The notes: generated by a model not told the origin, from the sequence alone. Positions 35,490 to 43,754 are shown, counted from the stretch's first letter. The stretch: DNA of 64,000 nucleotides from JAWCNN01 sp038848005 (GCA_038848005.1 JAWCNZ010000003.1:1-64000), one strand, 5' to 3'. Translations and numbers: made by a program.

Positions 35490-36332
35490 TTATGCTTTTA
35501 TTCCCTTTTCTGCAAGCAATTGGAATTCTTCCCATGTCAGTTTTTCGCCACGCTTCAGCTTTTCTTTTGCTTGTCTCGCAAGTTTTTTGCGGATGTCGCC
35601 CTCGATTTTTCTCTTTTCTTTTTCCTCCAACATTTTTATTTGACTTGAAATTTGGAAAATTTCCTCTTGAACTGGTTTCAATTTTTCTTTTATTTGTAGA
35701 AAGAGCGCATGCAGCCTATCAGCCTCAGCCTTAAGCTTTTTTGATTCATCGATTTTTTCAAGCATTTTCTCGTGGATTTTCTGGCTTTTCTGTGCAGTTT
35801 CCGTCATTTTCTCATGAAAAGCGTTACTTTTTGTTTTAAGAGCTGTAAGCTCCGCTTTTAATTCAACAAGTTTCTGGTTTAATTGATCAAGCCTTCTGTA
35901 AGTGTTTAATTGAGACTCCAACTGTTTAATATGCTCCACAAGTTCCCGCTCATCTTTTAGGCTTAATGGAGTTGTTTGAATTTTCCATTCAACGCTTTCA
36001 AACTCTTTCTGCAATGTTTGAAAGCTTTTTGAAGGTTTTCTTTTGGATAACGCATCAAATTCTTTGCGTGTTTTAGTTATTTCTTCAATTTTTATGTTTA
36101 TTTCCATTTTTGCTGCGTTTCTCTGCCTTTTCAACTCTTTAACTTCTGCGTTCAGCCTGTCCCTTTCAGTTTTAAGTTCAAGGATTTCAGCCCTCAAACT
36201 TTTAAACCGCTCATTTAATTCATTCCTTTTTTCCGCAAAAGCCCTTGATTCGGCAACAAGTTCTTTTTCGCGCTCTTTCAACTCCAAAAGTTTGCTTGTT
36301 AATTTTTGAATGACTTGTTTTGTTTCTGACAA
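35490..36332 (-). CDS. Coiled-coil protein (COG1340-like)
   Basis: 280 residues, nearly all helical: a continuous Lys/Glu/Leu-rich coiled coil from about 5 to 230 with the C-terminus RKKLARQAKEKLKRGEKLTWEEFQLLAEKG, which matches archaeal coiled-coil proteins of the COG1340 type. These are found in many archaea but have no known function; SMC-like or ribosome-linked roles have been proposed. It starts immediately after the Thg1-like stop (start at 36332, stop at 36333) and is co-transcribed. Confidence 0.7.
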   Translation of the reverse strand: MSETKQVIQKLTSKLLELKEREKELVAESRAFAEKRNELNERFKSLRAEILELKTERDRLNAEVKELKRQRNAAKMEINIKIEEITKTRKEFDALSKRKPSKSFQTLQKEFESVEWKIQTTPLSLKDERELVEHIKQLESQLNTYRRLDQLNQKLVELKAELTALKTKSNAFHEKMTETAQKSQKIHEKMLEKIDESKKLKAEADRLHALFLQIKEKLKPVQEEIFQISSQIKMLEEKEKRKIEGDIRKKLARQAKEKLKRGEKLTWEEFQLLAEKGIKA

Positions 36333-37103
36333 TTACTTTTCCTCTTTTCCGTGCTTTGCCCATTCAATAACTTGTTTAATTAATCTTTTCCCGTCCTCTG
36401 AAGTGAAAAGCGGCAAGCGCCATTCCTCATTGATCGTCCATCTCTCCGCAATATGCGTTTCAGTTTGCCTTAGAAAGGGTTGCTTATACAGCAGGATTCC
36501 CCTTCTCTGCCACTGCGGAGTTTCAGCCAAATTTACACCTTGCTTAAAGGCGATTTCATGAATTTCTTCAGTTTTTAATCCCTTAAGCTTTTCAGAAATT
36601 TCAGATGGCGCCAAACCCATTTTTCTGAAAATCCAGTAGGCATAAGCGTTATTATGGTTTCGCCACACATCCATCTGCCTCCAAACCAAATATTCAACAG
36701 CCTTCTCCACATCTGAAACGATAACAACACGGGAATCAAAAACTACATTAACCGTTACGCCGAAAAGTTTTTGAAGACTTAAAGTGAAAGCGCTGGAAAC
36801 TAAACCAGCAAAAACAGAATCCATCTTTTCAAATCTTCCACGAAAAGGCGCAGCACCCAAAAATAGGGCGTTTAACTCGTCGCTGACTATGTAAATTAAA
36901 GCTGGGTTAAACCCCCTATTAAAAAGGGCTTTTCCAGAAGAGACTAGGCATTCTGCAATTCTTATGTCAAAAGGCTTCTCGGCTTTTATAGTTTCTGAAA
37001 GTTTCTTGAATTTCCATCCATTCAACCTTAAGAAAAAGGGGTTTTCAGGCGGAACACAAGTTCTCGAAAAAATTTCGTGCTTACGCCAAGAGGGATTTTG
37101 CAT
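36333..37103 (-). CDS. thg1: tRNA-His guanylyltransferase Thg1-like protein, altered metal residue
   Basis: 256-residue reverse (3'-5') polymerase homologue. Family blocks: FFLRLNGWKFKKLSE at 23-37, the second metal motif SDE with Asp75/Glu76 (YIVSDELNALF), RVVIVSDVEKAVEYLVWRQMD, RNHNNAYAYWIF and RRGILLYKQ. In Thg1 the first motif is RxDGxxF, and its Asp is an essential metal ligand; here it is Asn28 (RLNGWKF). The tRNA-His gene in this window already encodes G-1, so the classic G-1 addition is not needed. The protein may repair other 5' ends, or be inactive. Start ATG 37103. Confidence 0.85.
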   Translation of the reverse strand: MQNPSWRKHEIFSRTCVPPENPFFLRLNGWKFKKLSETIKAEKPFDIRIAECLVSSGKALFNRGFNPALIYIVSDELNALFLGAAPFRGRFEKMDSVFAGLVSSAFTLSLQKLFGVTVNVVFDSRVVIVSDVEKAVEYLVWRQMDVWRNHNNAYAYWIFRKMGLAPSEISEKLKGLKTEEIHEIAFKQGVNLAETPQWQRRGILLYKQPFLRQTETHIAERWTINEEWRLPLFTSEDGKRLIKQVIEWAKHGKEEK

Positions 37104-37114
37104 GTGCCGTTTTC

Positions 37115-38074
37115 TCAGCTTAATTCTTGCAGCGCCCTCAACCGTTTTACTATGTTGGGATGTGTCGAAAAAATTTCCACAATTTTCTCCGCCGTTGTTA
37201 TTTCCCGCGACAGGATTTCCTGCACAAGTTTTTGGTCGCTTGAAACAGCCGACAACGCCGTAGAGTCTGCATCTGCACGGTCTGGGTCAGTGATGAATAA
37301 CGCTTTGAAAGCGTTAAAGTTCTGTGTTTCATTTCTGATTCTTCCCATATTTTTAGTGTTATACACAATTTTTGCAAGGGCTTCAGAAAGTTTTCTGGAG
37401 CCGTCCTCCACTATTGAGGCGCTGTGCTTATCAGCGTAATACTCACGGGTTCTGCTTAAAAGCGTCACACATACAAGATTTATAAACATTGCAATTGCGT
37501 ACATGGCTATGCCTAAAATGGCTATGCCGCCACCGCCACTGTCCCGCTGGTTTTTGCGGAACATGGACGAAATAACCAGCGTGTAGCCTATATAATAGAG
37601 CAAGGCTGGCAGCAATGAAGCAAACATCATTATTTGCACGTCTCTGTGTTTTAAATGTCCAAGCTCATGTCCAATAACGGCTTCAACCTCTTCAAAATCC
37701 AATGTTTTCATTAGCCCGCTTGTAACGGCTACACGGTTACCAGCTATCGGCGAGCCGTAAGCGAAAGCGTTTGGAATTGGAATTTGCGCAAGCATAACCT
37801 TGGGCTTTTTTATTCCGCTTTTCCTACTCAAGTTTTCAATCACTTCGTGAAGCCTTGGATTTTCATTTTCGGGAATTTCCCTTACACGATACAGAGCGTC
37901 GATAATGTAGGGAGCCATTAACCATTGAATAAAGTTAGCGGCGACAACAAAAATGCCGATGAATAACAAACTAGCGCCGAGGATGCTTAACACTGCGGCA
38001 AAGAATAATGTTGACAAACCAATTATTAGGGCTAGGGAACCAAGCATGGATAGGCGAAGCTTCCAGATACTCAT
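37115..38074 (-). CDS. htpX: HtpX-family membrane zinc metalloprotease
   Basis: M48 protease of membrane quality control. 319 residues with two N-terminal membrane helices (about 8-30 and 32-50), the zinc motif HELGH at 136-140 followed by LKHRD, a third helix, and the downstream EYYADKHSA that supplies the third ligand. Two more helices lie between HELGH and that site. Start ATG 38074 has AGGTG 4 nt upstream. First gene of the minus-strand operon; the next gene is 11 nt away. Confidence 0.93.
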   Translation of the reverse strand: MSIWKLRLSMLGSLALIIGLSTLFFAAVLSILGASLLFIGIFVVAANFIQWLMAPYIIDALYRVREIPENENPRLHEVIENLSRKSGIKKPKVMLAQIPIPNAFAYGSPIAGNRVAVTSGLMKTLDFEEVEAVIGHELGHLKHRDVQIMMFASLLPALLYYIGYTLVISSMFRKNQRDSGGGGIAILGIAMYAIAMFINLVCVTLLSRTREYYADKHSASIVEDGSRKLSEALAKIVYNTKNMGRIRNETQNFNAFKALFITDPDRADADSTALSAVSSDQKLVQEILSREITTAEKIVEIFSTHPNIVKRLRALQELS

Positions 38075-38175
38075 TCATATTACACCTTTCAGAATGGTTC
38101 ACGATAAACGGTTGCTTATAACTTTTGCGGACAAAAGCAATCAATTTAAATTATTCAGCAATTTAAAACAGGTAT

Positions 38176-39204
38176 ATGGATACGCTTGTTGACGACATAG
38201 GAAGTTTTCCACTGCCGCCTTCCATAGACCAAAAACTTTTTAGCAAGGCGCATACCCTTGCACGTGAAGCAATAACCCAAGGAAAAGACATAAAAACGAA
38301 TGAGTTTCTGCTAAAAAACTTTTACCAAATTATAGTGGAGTCTTTTAGGAAAAAGTTGGAGACAGGTTTGGACGTTGCCAATTACCCACAGCATTATGAT
38401 ATGCACCTGCAGTTTGCAGAGGTAATTCGCCAAGCCATGAACGAAGGCACATACATAGTTGACGAGAAAAAAGCTGTAATACCTGAAGTTTACGTAATCA
38501 GCAAGGAAGCCGAAATACTTTGCAAAGAATTTGGGCGGAAAGTTTCGCTTCGTGTGGCTGTTACTGGACCAATGGAACTCTACCTAAAAGAGGTTGGAAC
38601 AACCCCATACAAAGATGTTTTGTTAATGTTCGCTGAAACCGTTAGACGTTTTGCAAAAAACTCCATCTTAAACTCAAAATACATTAAGACAGAAGTTGTC
38701 TCTTTAGATGAGCCAAGCTTCGGATTCCAAGAAGTGCTTGCGGACAGAGACACCACAATAGAAGTTTTCGAGAAAGCCTTTGATTTTACAGGTGCTGTTA
38801 AGCAGATTCACCTTCACTCCCCCTCGAGGGTTACAGACATTTTAGAAGTTAGAAACGTTGATGTGTTATCATTTGAGTATGCGGCTTCACCCAAAAACCT
38901 AGAGGCAGTTTCCAAAAAAATGCTAGAAAGGGCGGACAAACAAATAAGGGTGGGCATATCAAGAACGGACATAAACTCCATACTGGCGGAACTATACGAC
39001 AAAGGCATAACAAAACCAGACGCTGAGCAACTCGTTGAAAACGAAGAAACCATAAAAACAAGATTTTTAACAGCTAAAGAAAGGTACGGCGAAAGAATGA
39101 CCTTCACCGGACCTGACTGTGGTTTGGGCGGATGGCCAACACAAGAAGCGGCTCAATTACTCCTAAAAAGAACAGTAAACGCCGTAAAATCTTGCAAACT
39201 TTAA
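38176..39204 (+). CDS. metE: Methionine synthase, cobalamin-independent, archaeal core type
   Basis: 342-residue protein matching the C-terminal catalytic half of MetE. Zinc ligands are visible in the IHLHSPS and GPDCGLGGW blocks; IGSFPLPP at the start and SLDEPSFG are shared with MetE-like enzymes. Archaeal forms lack the N-terminal half and use a corrinoid protein or other methyl donor, so the methyl source is open. A TATA-like TTTAAATTATT lies about 25-30 nt before ATG 38176, so the message is probably leaderless. Confidence 0.85.
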   Translation: MDTLVDDIGSFPLPPSIDQKLFSKAHTLAREAITQGKDIKTNEFLLKNFYQIIVESFRKKLETGLDVANYPQHYDMHLQFAEVIRQAMNEGTYIVDEKKAVIPEVYVISKEAEILCKEFGRKVSLRVAVTGPMELYLKEVGTTPYKDVLLMFAETVRRFAKNSILNSKYIKTEVVSLDEPSFGFQEVLADRDTTIEVFEKAFDFTGAVKQIHLHSPSRVTDILEVRNVDVLSFEYAASPKNLEAVSKKMLERADKQIRVGISRTDINSILAELYDKGITKPDAEQLVENEETIKTRFLTAKERYGERMTFTGPDCGLGGWPTQEAAQLLLKRTVNAVKSCKL

Positions 39205-39222
39205 ACTTGGTTGCGTCAATTG

Positions 39223-39615
39223 TCATTCGATGTATGCTGTTTCTGGAAGATTTAGAAAGTGTTCGTCGCCAGTGAGCACTTTTGCTTTTTTCTTTCTGGC
39301 TGTTCCCAAAACTATCGAGTCAGCTAGTCCCCAACCAGCAATTTTCTTTTTCATTTCAACATCTATCTTTGCAGCTTCAATAGCTATTTCCTCAGTTAAA
39401 GGCACTAGGGCGCTTCGTGACTTTATAAATGCTCTTTGAAGTTCCGCCTTTTCTGTTCCTTCCACCCGAAGAACCTTGACGTATATTTCAGCTAAGCATA
39501 TTGTCGGCGTTAATTTCTCATAAGCGACGGATTCTATTATTTTCTTAGCTTTTTCACCAGCAACTGTACCCATGAAATACTCGAGCCAAGCGTAAGAATC
39601 AATCACATACTTCAT
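39223..39615 (-). CDS. vapC: PIN-domain toxin VapC
   Basis: 130-residue PIN ribonuclease with the conserved acidic residues: YVIDSYAWLEY (Asp), PTICLAEIYVKV (Glu), GLADSIVLGTAR (Asp), and the C-terminal VLTGDEHF (Asp). This is a complete catalytic set. It begins 4 nt inside the end of the VapB gene, the typical toxin-antitoxin overlap. Its RNA target is unknown. Confidence 0.88.
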   Translation of the reverse strand: MKYVIDSYAWLEYFMGTVAGEKAKKIIESVAYEKLTPTICLAEIYVKVLRVEGTEKAELQRAFIKSRSALVPLTEEIAIEAAKIDVEMKKKIAGWGLADSIVLGTARKKKAKVLTGDEHFLNLPETAYIE

Positions 39616-39800
39616 ACTCTATCACTGTGGTCCCTCAAGTCTTTGAGGGAAACTTTTTTCATTGTGCCGAACATGGTTTCGCCTTTTAGGAGGGCTTCAG
39701 CCAGTATTTCATTTATCGCTTTGGATATTCCTCTTCCTCCATACTTCTTCTTTAAGATTTCGTAAACATCTTCTCTAAGTATGACGGTAGTCTTAGCCAT
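39612..39800 (-). CDS. vapB: VapB-type antitoxin
   Basis: 62-residue protein upstream of VapC with the N-terminal pattern TTVILREDVYEILKKKYG of a ribbon-helix-helix antitoxin, and a C-terminal MKKVSLKDLRDHSDRV that probably blocks the toxin. It should bind DNA as a dimer and repress its own promoter near 39800-39850. The overlap with vapC is 4 nt. Confidence 0.8.
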   Translation of the reverse strand: MAKTTVILREDVYEILKKKYGGRGISKAINEILAEALLKGETMFGTMKKVSLKDLRDHSDRV

Positions 39801-39888
39801 TTACATCACCATAAAAATAAACGTAAACATCAATTTAAGTTTTTCCAACTTAGCATCGAAGCTAAATAGACCGTTAGGGGCATAAAAT

Positions 39889-40284
39889 TTAGATGTTGCT
39901 TGAAGGTTCACATATAGTGCATTTATAATCTTTTAATGCTTGAAACTCCTTTTTATGTAATGCGCATATTATTCCTTCAGACCTTATGGTGTTGCATGCT
40001 TCGCATAACTTTCCTATTATTGTTTCCGCTGGCACTTTTTCCTTTGCTAATGCTTCGGCGATTTCTGAAACTATTTTCATTGTTTTTTCAGATTTTGTTA
40101 TTTCCTCAATGAAGGATGCACCTCTTTCGCCTTTCATGTACTGGGTTATTGCTGCTGGAGTTAACTCCATTTTGGTTGACGCGTCAATTTTTCGCACGTT
40201 ATATTTTTCGATTAAATCCTTCATTATTAACACTCTAAGTGCTGGTAAAATGTGTTGAACAACAATCATGCATGGAGGCTTCAT
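39889..40284 (-). CDS. Cysteine-rich XRE-like transcriptional regulator
   Basis: 131-residue regulator of an archaeal XRE-like family. A helix-turn-helix spans about residues 24-60 (DLIEKYNVRKIDASTKMELTP AAITQYMKGERG in two parts), a linker follows, and the C-terminus has cysteines at 94, 97, 107, 122 and 125, arranged CxxC-x9-C-x14-CxxC, suited to an Fe-S cluster or zinc. It is divergent from the SerK-cysteine synthase operon; two identical palindromes lie between (40329-40363). ATG 40284 follows GAGGAAC. A redox- or cysteine-sensing role is inferred only from this context. Confidence 0.7.
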   Translation of the reverse strand: MKPPCMIVVQHILPALRVLIMKDLIEKYNVRKIDASTKMELTPAAITQYMKGERGASFIEEITKSEKTMKIVSEIAEALAKEKVPAETIIGKLCEACNTIRSEGIICALHKKEFQALKDYKCTICEPSSNI

Positions 40285-40314
40285 TCTTGTTCCTCAATAT
40301 GTAGTTATGCGTTA

Positions 40315-40327
40315 GGTTTATATAAAT
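40315..40327. promoter_or_regulatory. Palindromic TATA box between regulator and serK
   Basis: GTTTATATAAATG reads as a TATA box on both strands (TTTATATAAA core). On the minus strand it sits about 30 nt before the regulator start; on the plus strand transcription would begin near 40345-40350, within the twin palindromes. Confidence 0.5.
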
Positions 40328-40328
40328 G

Positions 40329-40363
40329 TTTAACGCTGTTAAATTGTGTTTAACGCTGTTAAA
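40329..40363. promoter_or_regulatory. Twin operator: two identical 15-bp palindromes
   Basis: TTTAACGCTGTTAAA occurs at 40329-40343 and again at 40349-40363, inside a 17-bp direct repeat. Each is a 6-bp inverted repeat with a 3-bp centre. The centres are 20 bp apart, about two helical turns, so two dimers would bind the same DNA face. The site lies over the predicted transcription start of serK and upstream of the regulator TATA box, suited to control of both. Confidence 0.7.
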
Positions 40364-40406
40364 AATAACAGGAGGCACAACAACGACCAACCATGTTGAA
40401 AACTCT

Positions 40407-40820
40407 GTGGAAATTACTGAATTGGACAAACTGAAACATCATGAAATGGTTGATTTCGCTCGATTGAAAAAGTTGAAGGAGGAAATAAAGTCCGACGGAG
40501 TTTTAAAGTTAGCCATAGCAGTTGACAAAAACACCAACATAATCATTGACGGACACCATCGGGCTATGGCTCTAAAGGAGTTAGGATGCACAAAAGTGCC
40601 AGTTGTGTTTTTTGATTATAATTCGCCTGACATTGAAGTTCAATGTTGGAGAAACCCTGAAAATTTGACGAAGGAAGATGTGATAAAAGCGGGGTTAAGC
40701 CGAGAGAAACTGCCGCCGAAAACTTCTAAGCATATGATATGGGTTGACGGCGTTCAAAAACATATTTCCGCATTAGAAAAAGAAGTTAACATTCCACTTG
40801 AGAGATTAAGGGAAGAGTAA
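40407..40820 (+). CDS. serK: Free serine kinase SerK-like, ParB/Srx fold
   Basis: Homologue of Thermococcus SerK, an ADP-dependent kinase that makes O-phosphoserine from serine. The blocks are ITELDKLKHHEMVDFARL (Glu of the HHE stretch aligns with the catalytic Glu), IIIDGHHRAMALKELG, and PPKTSKHMIWVDG at the end, shared with SerK. It is shorter than the 240-residue Thermococcus enzyme and lacks its middle insert. The frame is open from 40326 but that part covers the twin operator. GGAGG at 40371-40375 is the only clear ribosome site and has no in-frame standard start close behind; GTG 40407 is the first. The stop is 4 nt before the cysteine synthase ATG. Confidence 0.72.
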   Translation: MEITELDKLKHHEMVDFARLKKLKEEIKSDGVLKLAIAVDKNTNIIIDGHHRAMALKELGCTKVPVVFFDYNSPDIEVQCWRNPENLTKEDVIKAGLSREKLPPKTSKHMIWVDGVQKHISALEKEVNIPLERLREE

Positions 40821-40824
40821 ACGG

Positions 40825-41736
40825 ATGATTGTGGCTAACAGCGTCCTCGACCTTATCGGAAAAACGCCTATGGTAAGAATGAATAAGCTTACTGGACCGG
40901 ATGATGCAACCTTATATGCAAAACTTGAGTGGTACAACATTGGCGGTTCGGTTAAGGATAGGATGGCGCTTTACCTAATAGAGTATGCGGAAGCCGCTGG
41001 AAAACTGAGCAGAGAAAAGACTATACTTGAGGCAACTTCTGGAAACACTGGCATAGCCCTTGCAATGATAGCTGCGGTGAAGGGCTACAAAATTGCCTTG
41101 ATAATGCCTGAATCCGTCAGCGTGGAAAGAAGAAGAATAATTAGGGCTTATGGAGCTGATTTAATTCTTTCTCCCGGAGAAAAGGGGACAAGCGGTGCTA
41201 TAGAGCTTAAATTGAAAATGCTTGAGGAAAACCCTGAAAAGTACATTGATATAAACCAGTTTGCGGATCCGGCGAATGTTCTCGCCCATTATCAGACGAC
41301 GGGTAAGGAGATTCTTGAGCAGACCGGTGGAAAATTGGATATGGTTGTTGTCGGCGTTGGGACGGCGGGTACCGGCGTTGGCGTTTCAATGCGGGTTAAG
41401 GAGTATAACCCAAACGTTAGGGTTGTCGGCGTCATGCCGGAATTAGGCGTGAGCATACAAGGGTTAAGAAACATTAAGGAGCCTTATCCCACGCAGTTGT
41501 TTAGGAAGGAAAGTTTCGACGAGGTTGTGGAAATCACCAGCGCTGAAGTGCATGAGGCTTTTGAGGTTGCGCGGAGAGCCGCTAGGGAGGAGGGCTTGTT
41601 TGTTGGCATGAGTTCTGGAGCTGTTCTTTATGTTGCGTTGAAAAAAGCTGGAGAGCTGGGCAAAGGCAAAGTGATAGTTGCTGTTTTGCCTGATTCTGGA
41701 GAGAAATATTTGAGCACATGCTTATTCCAAAGCTAG
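40825..41736 (+). CDS. cysK: Cysteine synthase family PLP enzyme (O-phosphoserine sulfhydrylase likely)
   Basis: 303-residue beta-family PLP enzyme. Seen: Lys of the internal aldimine in GGSVKDR (residue near 44), the asparagine loop EATSGNTGIALA, the phosphate-binding loop GVGTAGTGVG, and C-terminal LPDSGEKYLS. Together with the preceding SerK-like kinase it gives a route serine to O-phosphoserine to cysteine, so O-phosphoserine is the probable substrate; O-acetylserine is the alternative. The two genes are nearly contiguous. A hairpin follows at 41751-41792. Confidence 0.88.
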   Translation: MIVANSVLDLIGKTPMVRMNKLTGPDDATLYAKLEWYNIGGSVKDRMALYLIEYAEAAGKLSREKTILEATSGNTGIALAMIAAVKGYKIALIMPESVSVERRRIIRAYGADLILSPGEKGTSGAIELKLKMLEENPEKYIDINQFADPANVLAHYQTTGKEILEQTGGKLDMVVVGVGTAGTGVGVSMRVKEYNPNVRVVGVMPELGVSIQGLRNIKEPYPTQLFRKESFDEVVEITSAEVHEAFEVARRAAREEGLFVGMSSGAVLYVALKKAGELGKGKVIVAVLPDSGEKYLSTCLFQS

Positions 41737-41750
41737 CAGTTTTTGTGGTT

Positions 41751-41792
41751 TAAATGTCGTCAGTTTTGCGGGGTTTTTGACGACGACATTTA
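41751..41792. terminator. 11-bp hairpin between cysteine synthase and tRNA-Lys
   Basis: TAAATGTCGTC (41751-41761) and GACGACATTTA (41782-41792) are perfect inverted repeats with a 20-nt loop containing TTTTT. It lies between two convergent genes and may stop or protect both transcripts. Confidence 0.4.
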
Positions 41793-41803
41793 CCGTGTGT
41801 TGT

Positions 41804-41908
41804 TGGCGGGCCCGACGGGAATTGAACCCGTGACCCCCGGGTTTCTCTGCGCTTTTGTGTTTTGCGGTTTAAAAGCCCGGTGCTCTATCCTTACTGAGCT
41901 ACGGGCCC
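41804..41908 (-). tRNA. tRNA-Lys (TTT) with a 27-nt intron and encoded CCA
   Basis: Acceptor GGGCCCG (41908-41902) with CGGGCCC (41814-41808); D-arm GCTC/GAGC; anticodon stem CCGGG/CCCGG; T-arm ACGGG-TTCAATT-CCCGT. The anticodon loop reads CTTTTA, then 27 extra bases (41869-41843), then A: anticodon TTT with an intron at the canonical 37/38 site. The discriminator is G (41807) and CCA is encoded (41806-41804). Confidence 0.92.
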
Positions 41909-42000
41909 TTTAGGCTGTTTATGAATGGTTTTGAGGAGTCTTTTTAGGGTTTCGATTTGATGTTTTGTTTTGATTGGTTTAAGTGTGGTTTTAATTAGTT

Positions 42001-43269
42001 TTATTTTGGTTTTCTGCGGATTGGAATTTTAGCTAGTATTTTGAGGAACATAGTTGCTGTATATGGTGCGATGTGGATGGCGGTGGCTGTGAGAATTATG
42101 GATGCCATTATGGCGAGCGCCAGCGGAAGCGTGTTTGCTGGGGCTGGAGGGAGTGGCGGTAGTATTGGTAATACGTATTTTTCTATTATGGGTATGATTG
42201 TGAGGGTTGTGAGGATTGCCGTTATCACTGTTAGGGTTGTGAGGCGCGTGTTGGTTTTTTGTTCGGTTTTTGTGGTTATTATTGTGTGAATCCTAGAGAG
42301 TTTCTCGTTTACGGCTTTGTTAAGCTCTGAAATTCCAAGTTTTTCTTCGGCGAGCCACCACCAGTCGCTGACGCTTCCGTAAATTTGGTGTCTAGCCTCG
42401 TAGATTTCCTCCAAACCAGCAACAACACGGTTTTCAGCTTCAACAAGCTCTTTTACGCCTTCGCTGAGAACACGAGTAAGCAAGAGGTCATAAGTCTCAT
42501 GAAGTATGAGTAAACAATTGAGAAGCCCAAAGCATGCTACGTCACCAATCACATCGCCATGTGTGGGAACAGCATCCAACACGCTAAAAGCCTCATCCCA
42601 AAAATCGTCAGAGCAAATCCGCAACATAGTATTCTGTGAAAAGAAACCGCTGACGCCAACGCTCGGTGAGATGTCAACCAACTCGTTTGACACACACTCG
42701 GCTGAACGCATTTTATAGAATCTATTACATGCGGCGCCACCGACATAAACAGAAGCAACAACCGAGGCTGTTCTAAAATCTTCGTCGTAGGGCAATTTTA
42801 TTTTTATTTGGGGGAATGTTGCCCTTGCAAGACGCCCCAGCCTAACATAAACAGGCACTTGAATGTTATCCCACCAACCAAATGCGTCCAAAAGCTCGGT
42901 TTGTCTAGTGAATTCTTGTTTAGCTTCTTTCAGCAAACCCTCAAAATTGCGACGTGAAATATTTTCTCCAGCATTTTTAAGCTTGCTCTTCAAATAACGC
43001 TTAATAAATAACCCTCCTACTTCGATGCTCACACGCTTTAATTTTTCGGTGTAGGCTGTGCATGCCACTGCGTAGCCTAAACTCAAAAGTTCCTCCACAA
43101 CATTTTTCGGCTTAACCCTCACCCTAAGATTTGAGGCGCCAACATCAAAAGCCCACAAATAAGTTATTGCGTATCCTCTAACCTTAAGCGGAGGCTCATT
43201 ATAGGTTGGAGAAACCTCGCTGGTTTTCAAACGCTTAAACGGGCATGTGAACCACTGTGGTTTTGACAT
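42001..43269 (-). CDS. Unknown protein with two C-terminal membrane helices
   Basis: 422 residues not assigned to a family. The soluble part (1-325) starts with a tryptophan/phenylalanine-rich segment (KPQWFTCPFKRLK), has mixed alpha-beta structure, and includes Cys-rich spots around residues 180-215. Before the membrane there is a helical region (VKELVEAENRVVAGLEEIYEARHQIYG). Two helices follow (about 344-366 and 379-402) with a Pro-rich turn (PPLPPAPAN) and a basic tail. The topology resembles CorA or RMD1-like proteins but no GMN motif is visible. A single gene between tRNA-Lys and padR. Confidence 0.55.
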   Translation of the reverse strand: MSKPQWFTCPFKRLKTSEVSPTYNEPPLKVRGYAITYLWAFDVGASNLRVRVKPKNVVEELLSLGYAVACTAYTEKLKRVSIEVGGLFIKRYLKSKLKNAGENISRRNFEGLLKEAKQEFTRQTELLDAFGWWDNIQVPVYVRLGRLARATFPQIKIKLPYDEDFRTASVVASVYVGGAACNRFYKMRSAECVSNELVDISPSVGVSGFFSQNTMLRICSDDFWDEAFSVLDAVPTHGDVIGDVACFGLLNCLLILHETYDLLLTRVLSEGVKELVEAENRVVAGLEEIYEARHQIYGSVSDWWWLAEEKLGISELNKAVNEKLSRIHTIITTKTEQKTNTRLTTLTVITAILTTLTIIPIIEKYVLPILPPLPPAPANTLPLALAIMASIILTATAIHIAPYTATMFLKILAKIPIRRKPK

Positions 43270-43382
43270 TGCAAAGCCTAAAATACAATTGGTTTTTGCA
43301 TTAATTTATTTCTGTTTTTAGGTTTTCCCGCTGTGTTATGCGCTGGTTATGCGTCCATGTAAAGCAAAAATGGGGTTGAAGG

Positions 43383-43754
43383 TTAAGGGTTTGACTGAAC
43401 TTTCAGCAAATTTGTTATGAAATTTTTGATTTTGTCGTTTGCGCTTAGGATTGTTTCTATTGTTTTTCTGCCCTTGTCAGTGAGTTGGTAAACACGTTTA
43501 CGTTCGTTCCACGTTCCCTCAATCAGCCCGTTCCGTTCAAGCGAATACAAAAGCGAATAAACCGTGCCAGAACTCACCAACAAATGGAATTTGTTGTGTA
43601 TAAACGAGATTACATCGTAGCCGCTTAACGGCCCGTTGCGCAGCTCCGCCAAAATAATAATGTCCATAAAGTTTTTAATGATTCTCTCGTGCATTTTCTT
43701 TAATATTTTGCCTTCCAACCTTTCACCGCCAAGGATTATGGTCAACGCAGTCAT
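43383..43754 (-). CDS. PadR-family transcriptional regulator
   Basis: 123-residue winged-helix regulator. IIKNFMDIIILAELRNGPLSGYDVISFIHNKF is the PadR start of the HTH, and SSGTVYSLLYSLERNGLIEGTW is its recognition helix region, followed by the wing KRVYQLTDKG. The C-terminal helix for dimerisation is short, so it belongs to the PadR-s2-like type. A TATA-like TTTATATC (minus strand) lies at 43785-43792, giving a leaderless start at ATG 43754. The 19-bp palindrome at 43805-43823 is the probable operator. Confidence 0.85.
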   Translation of the reverse strand: MTALTIILGGERLEGKILKKMHERIIKNFMDIIILAELRNGPLSGYDVISFIHNKFHLLVSSGTVYSLLYSLERNGLIEGTWNERKRVYQLTDKGRKTIETILSANDKIKNFITNLLKVQSNP

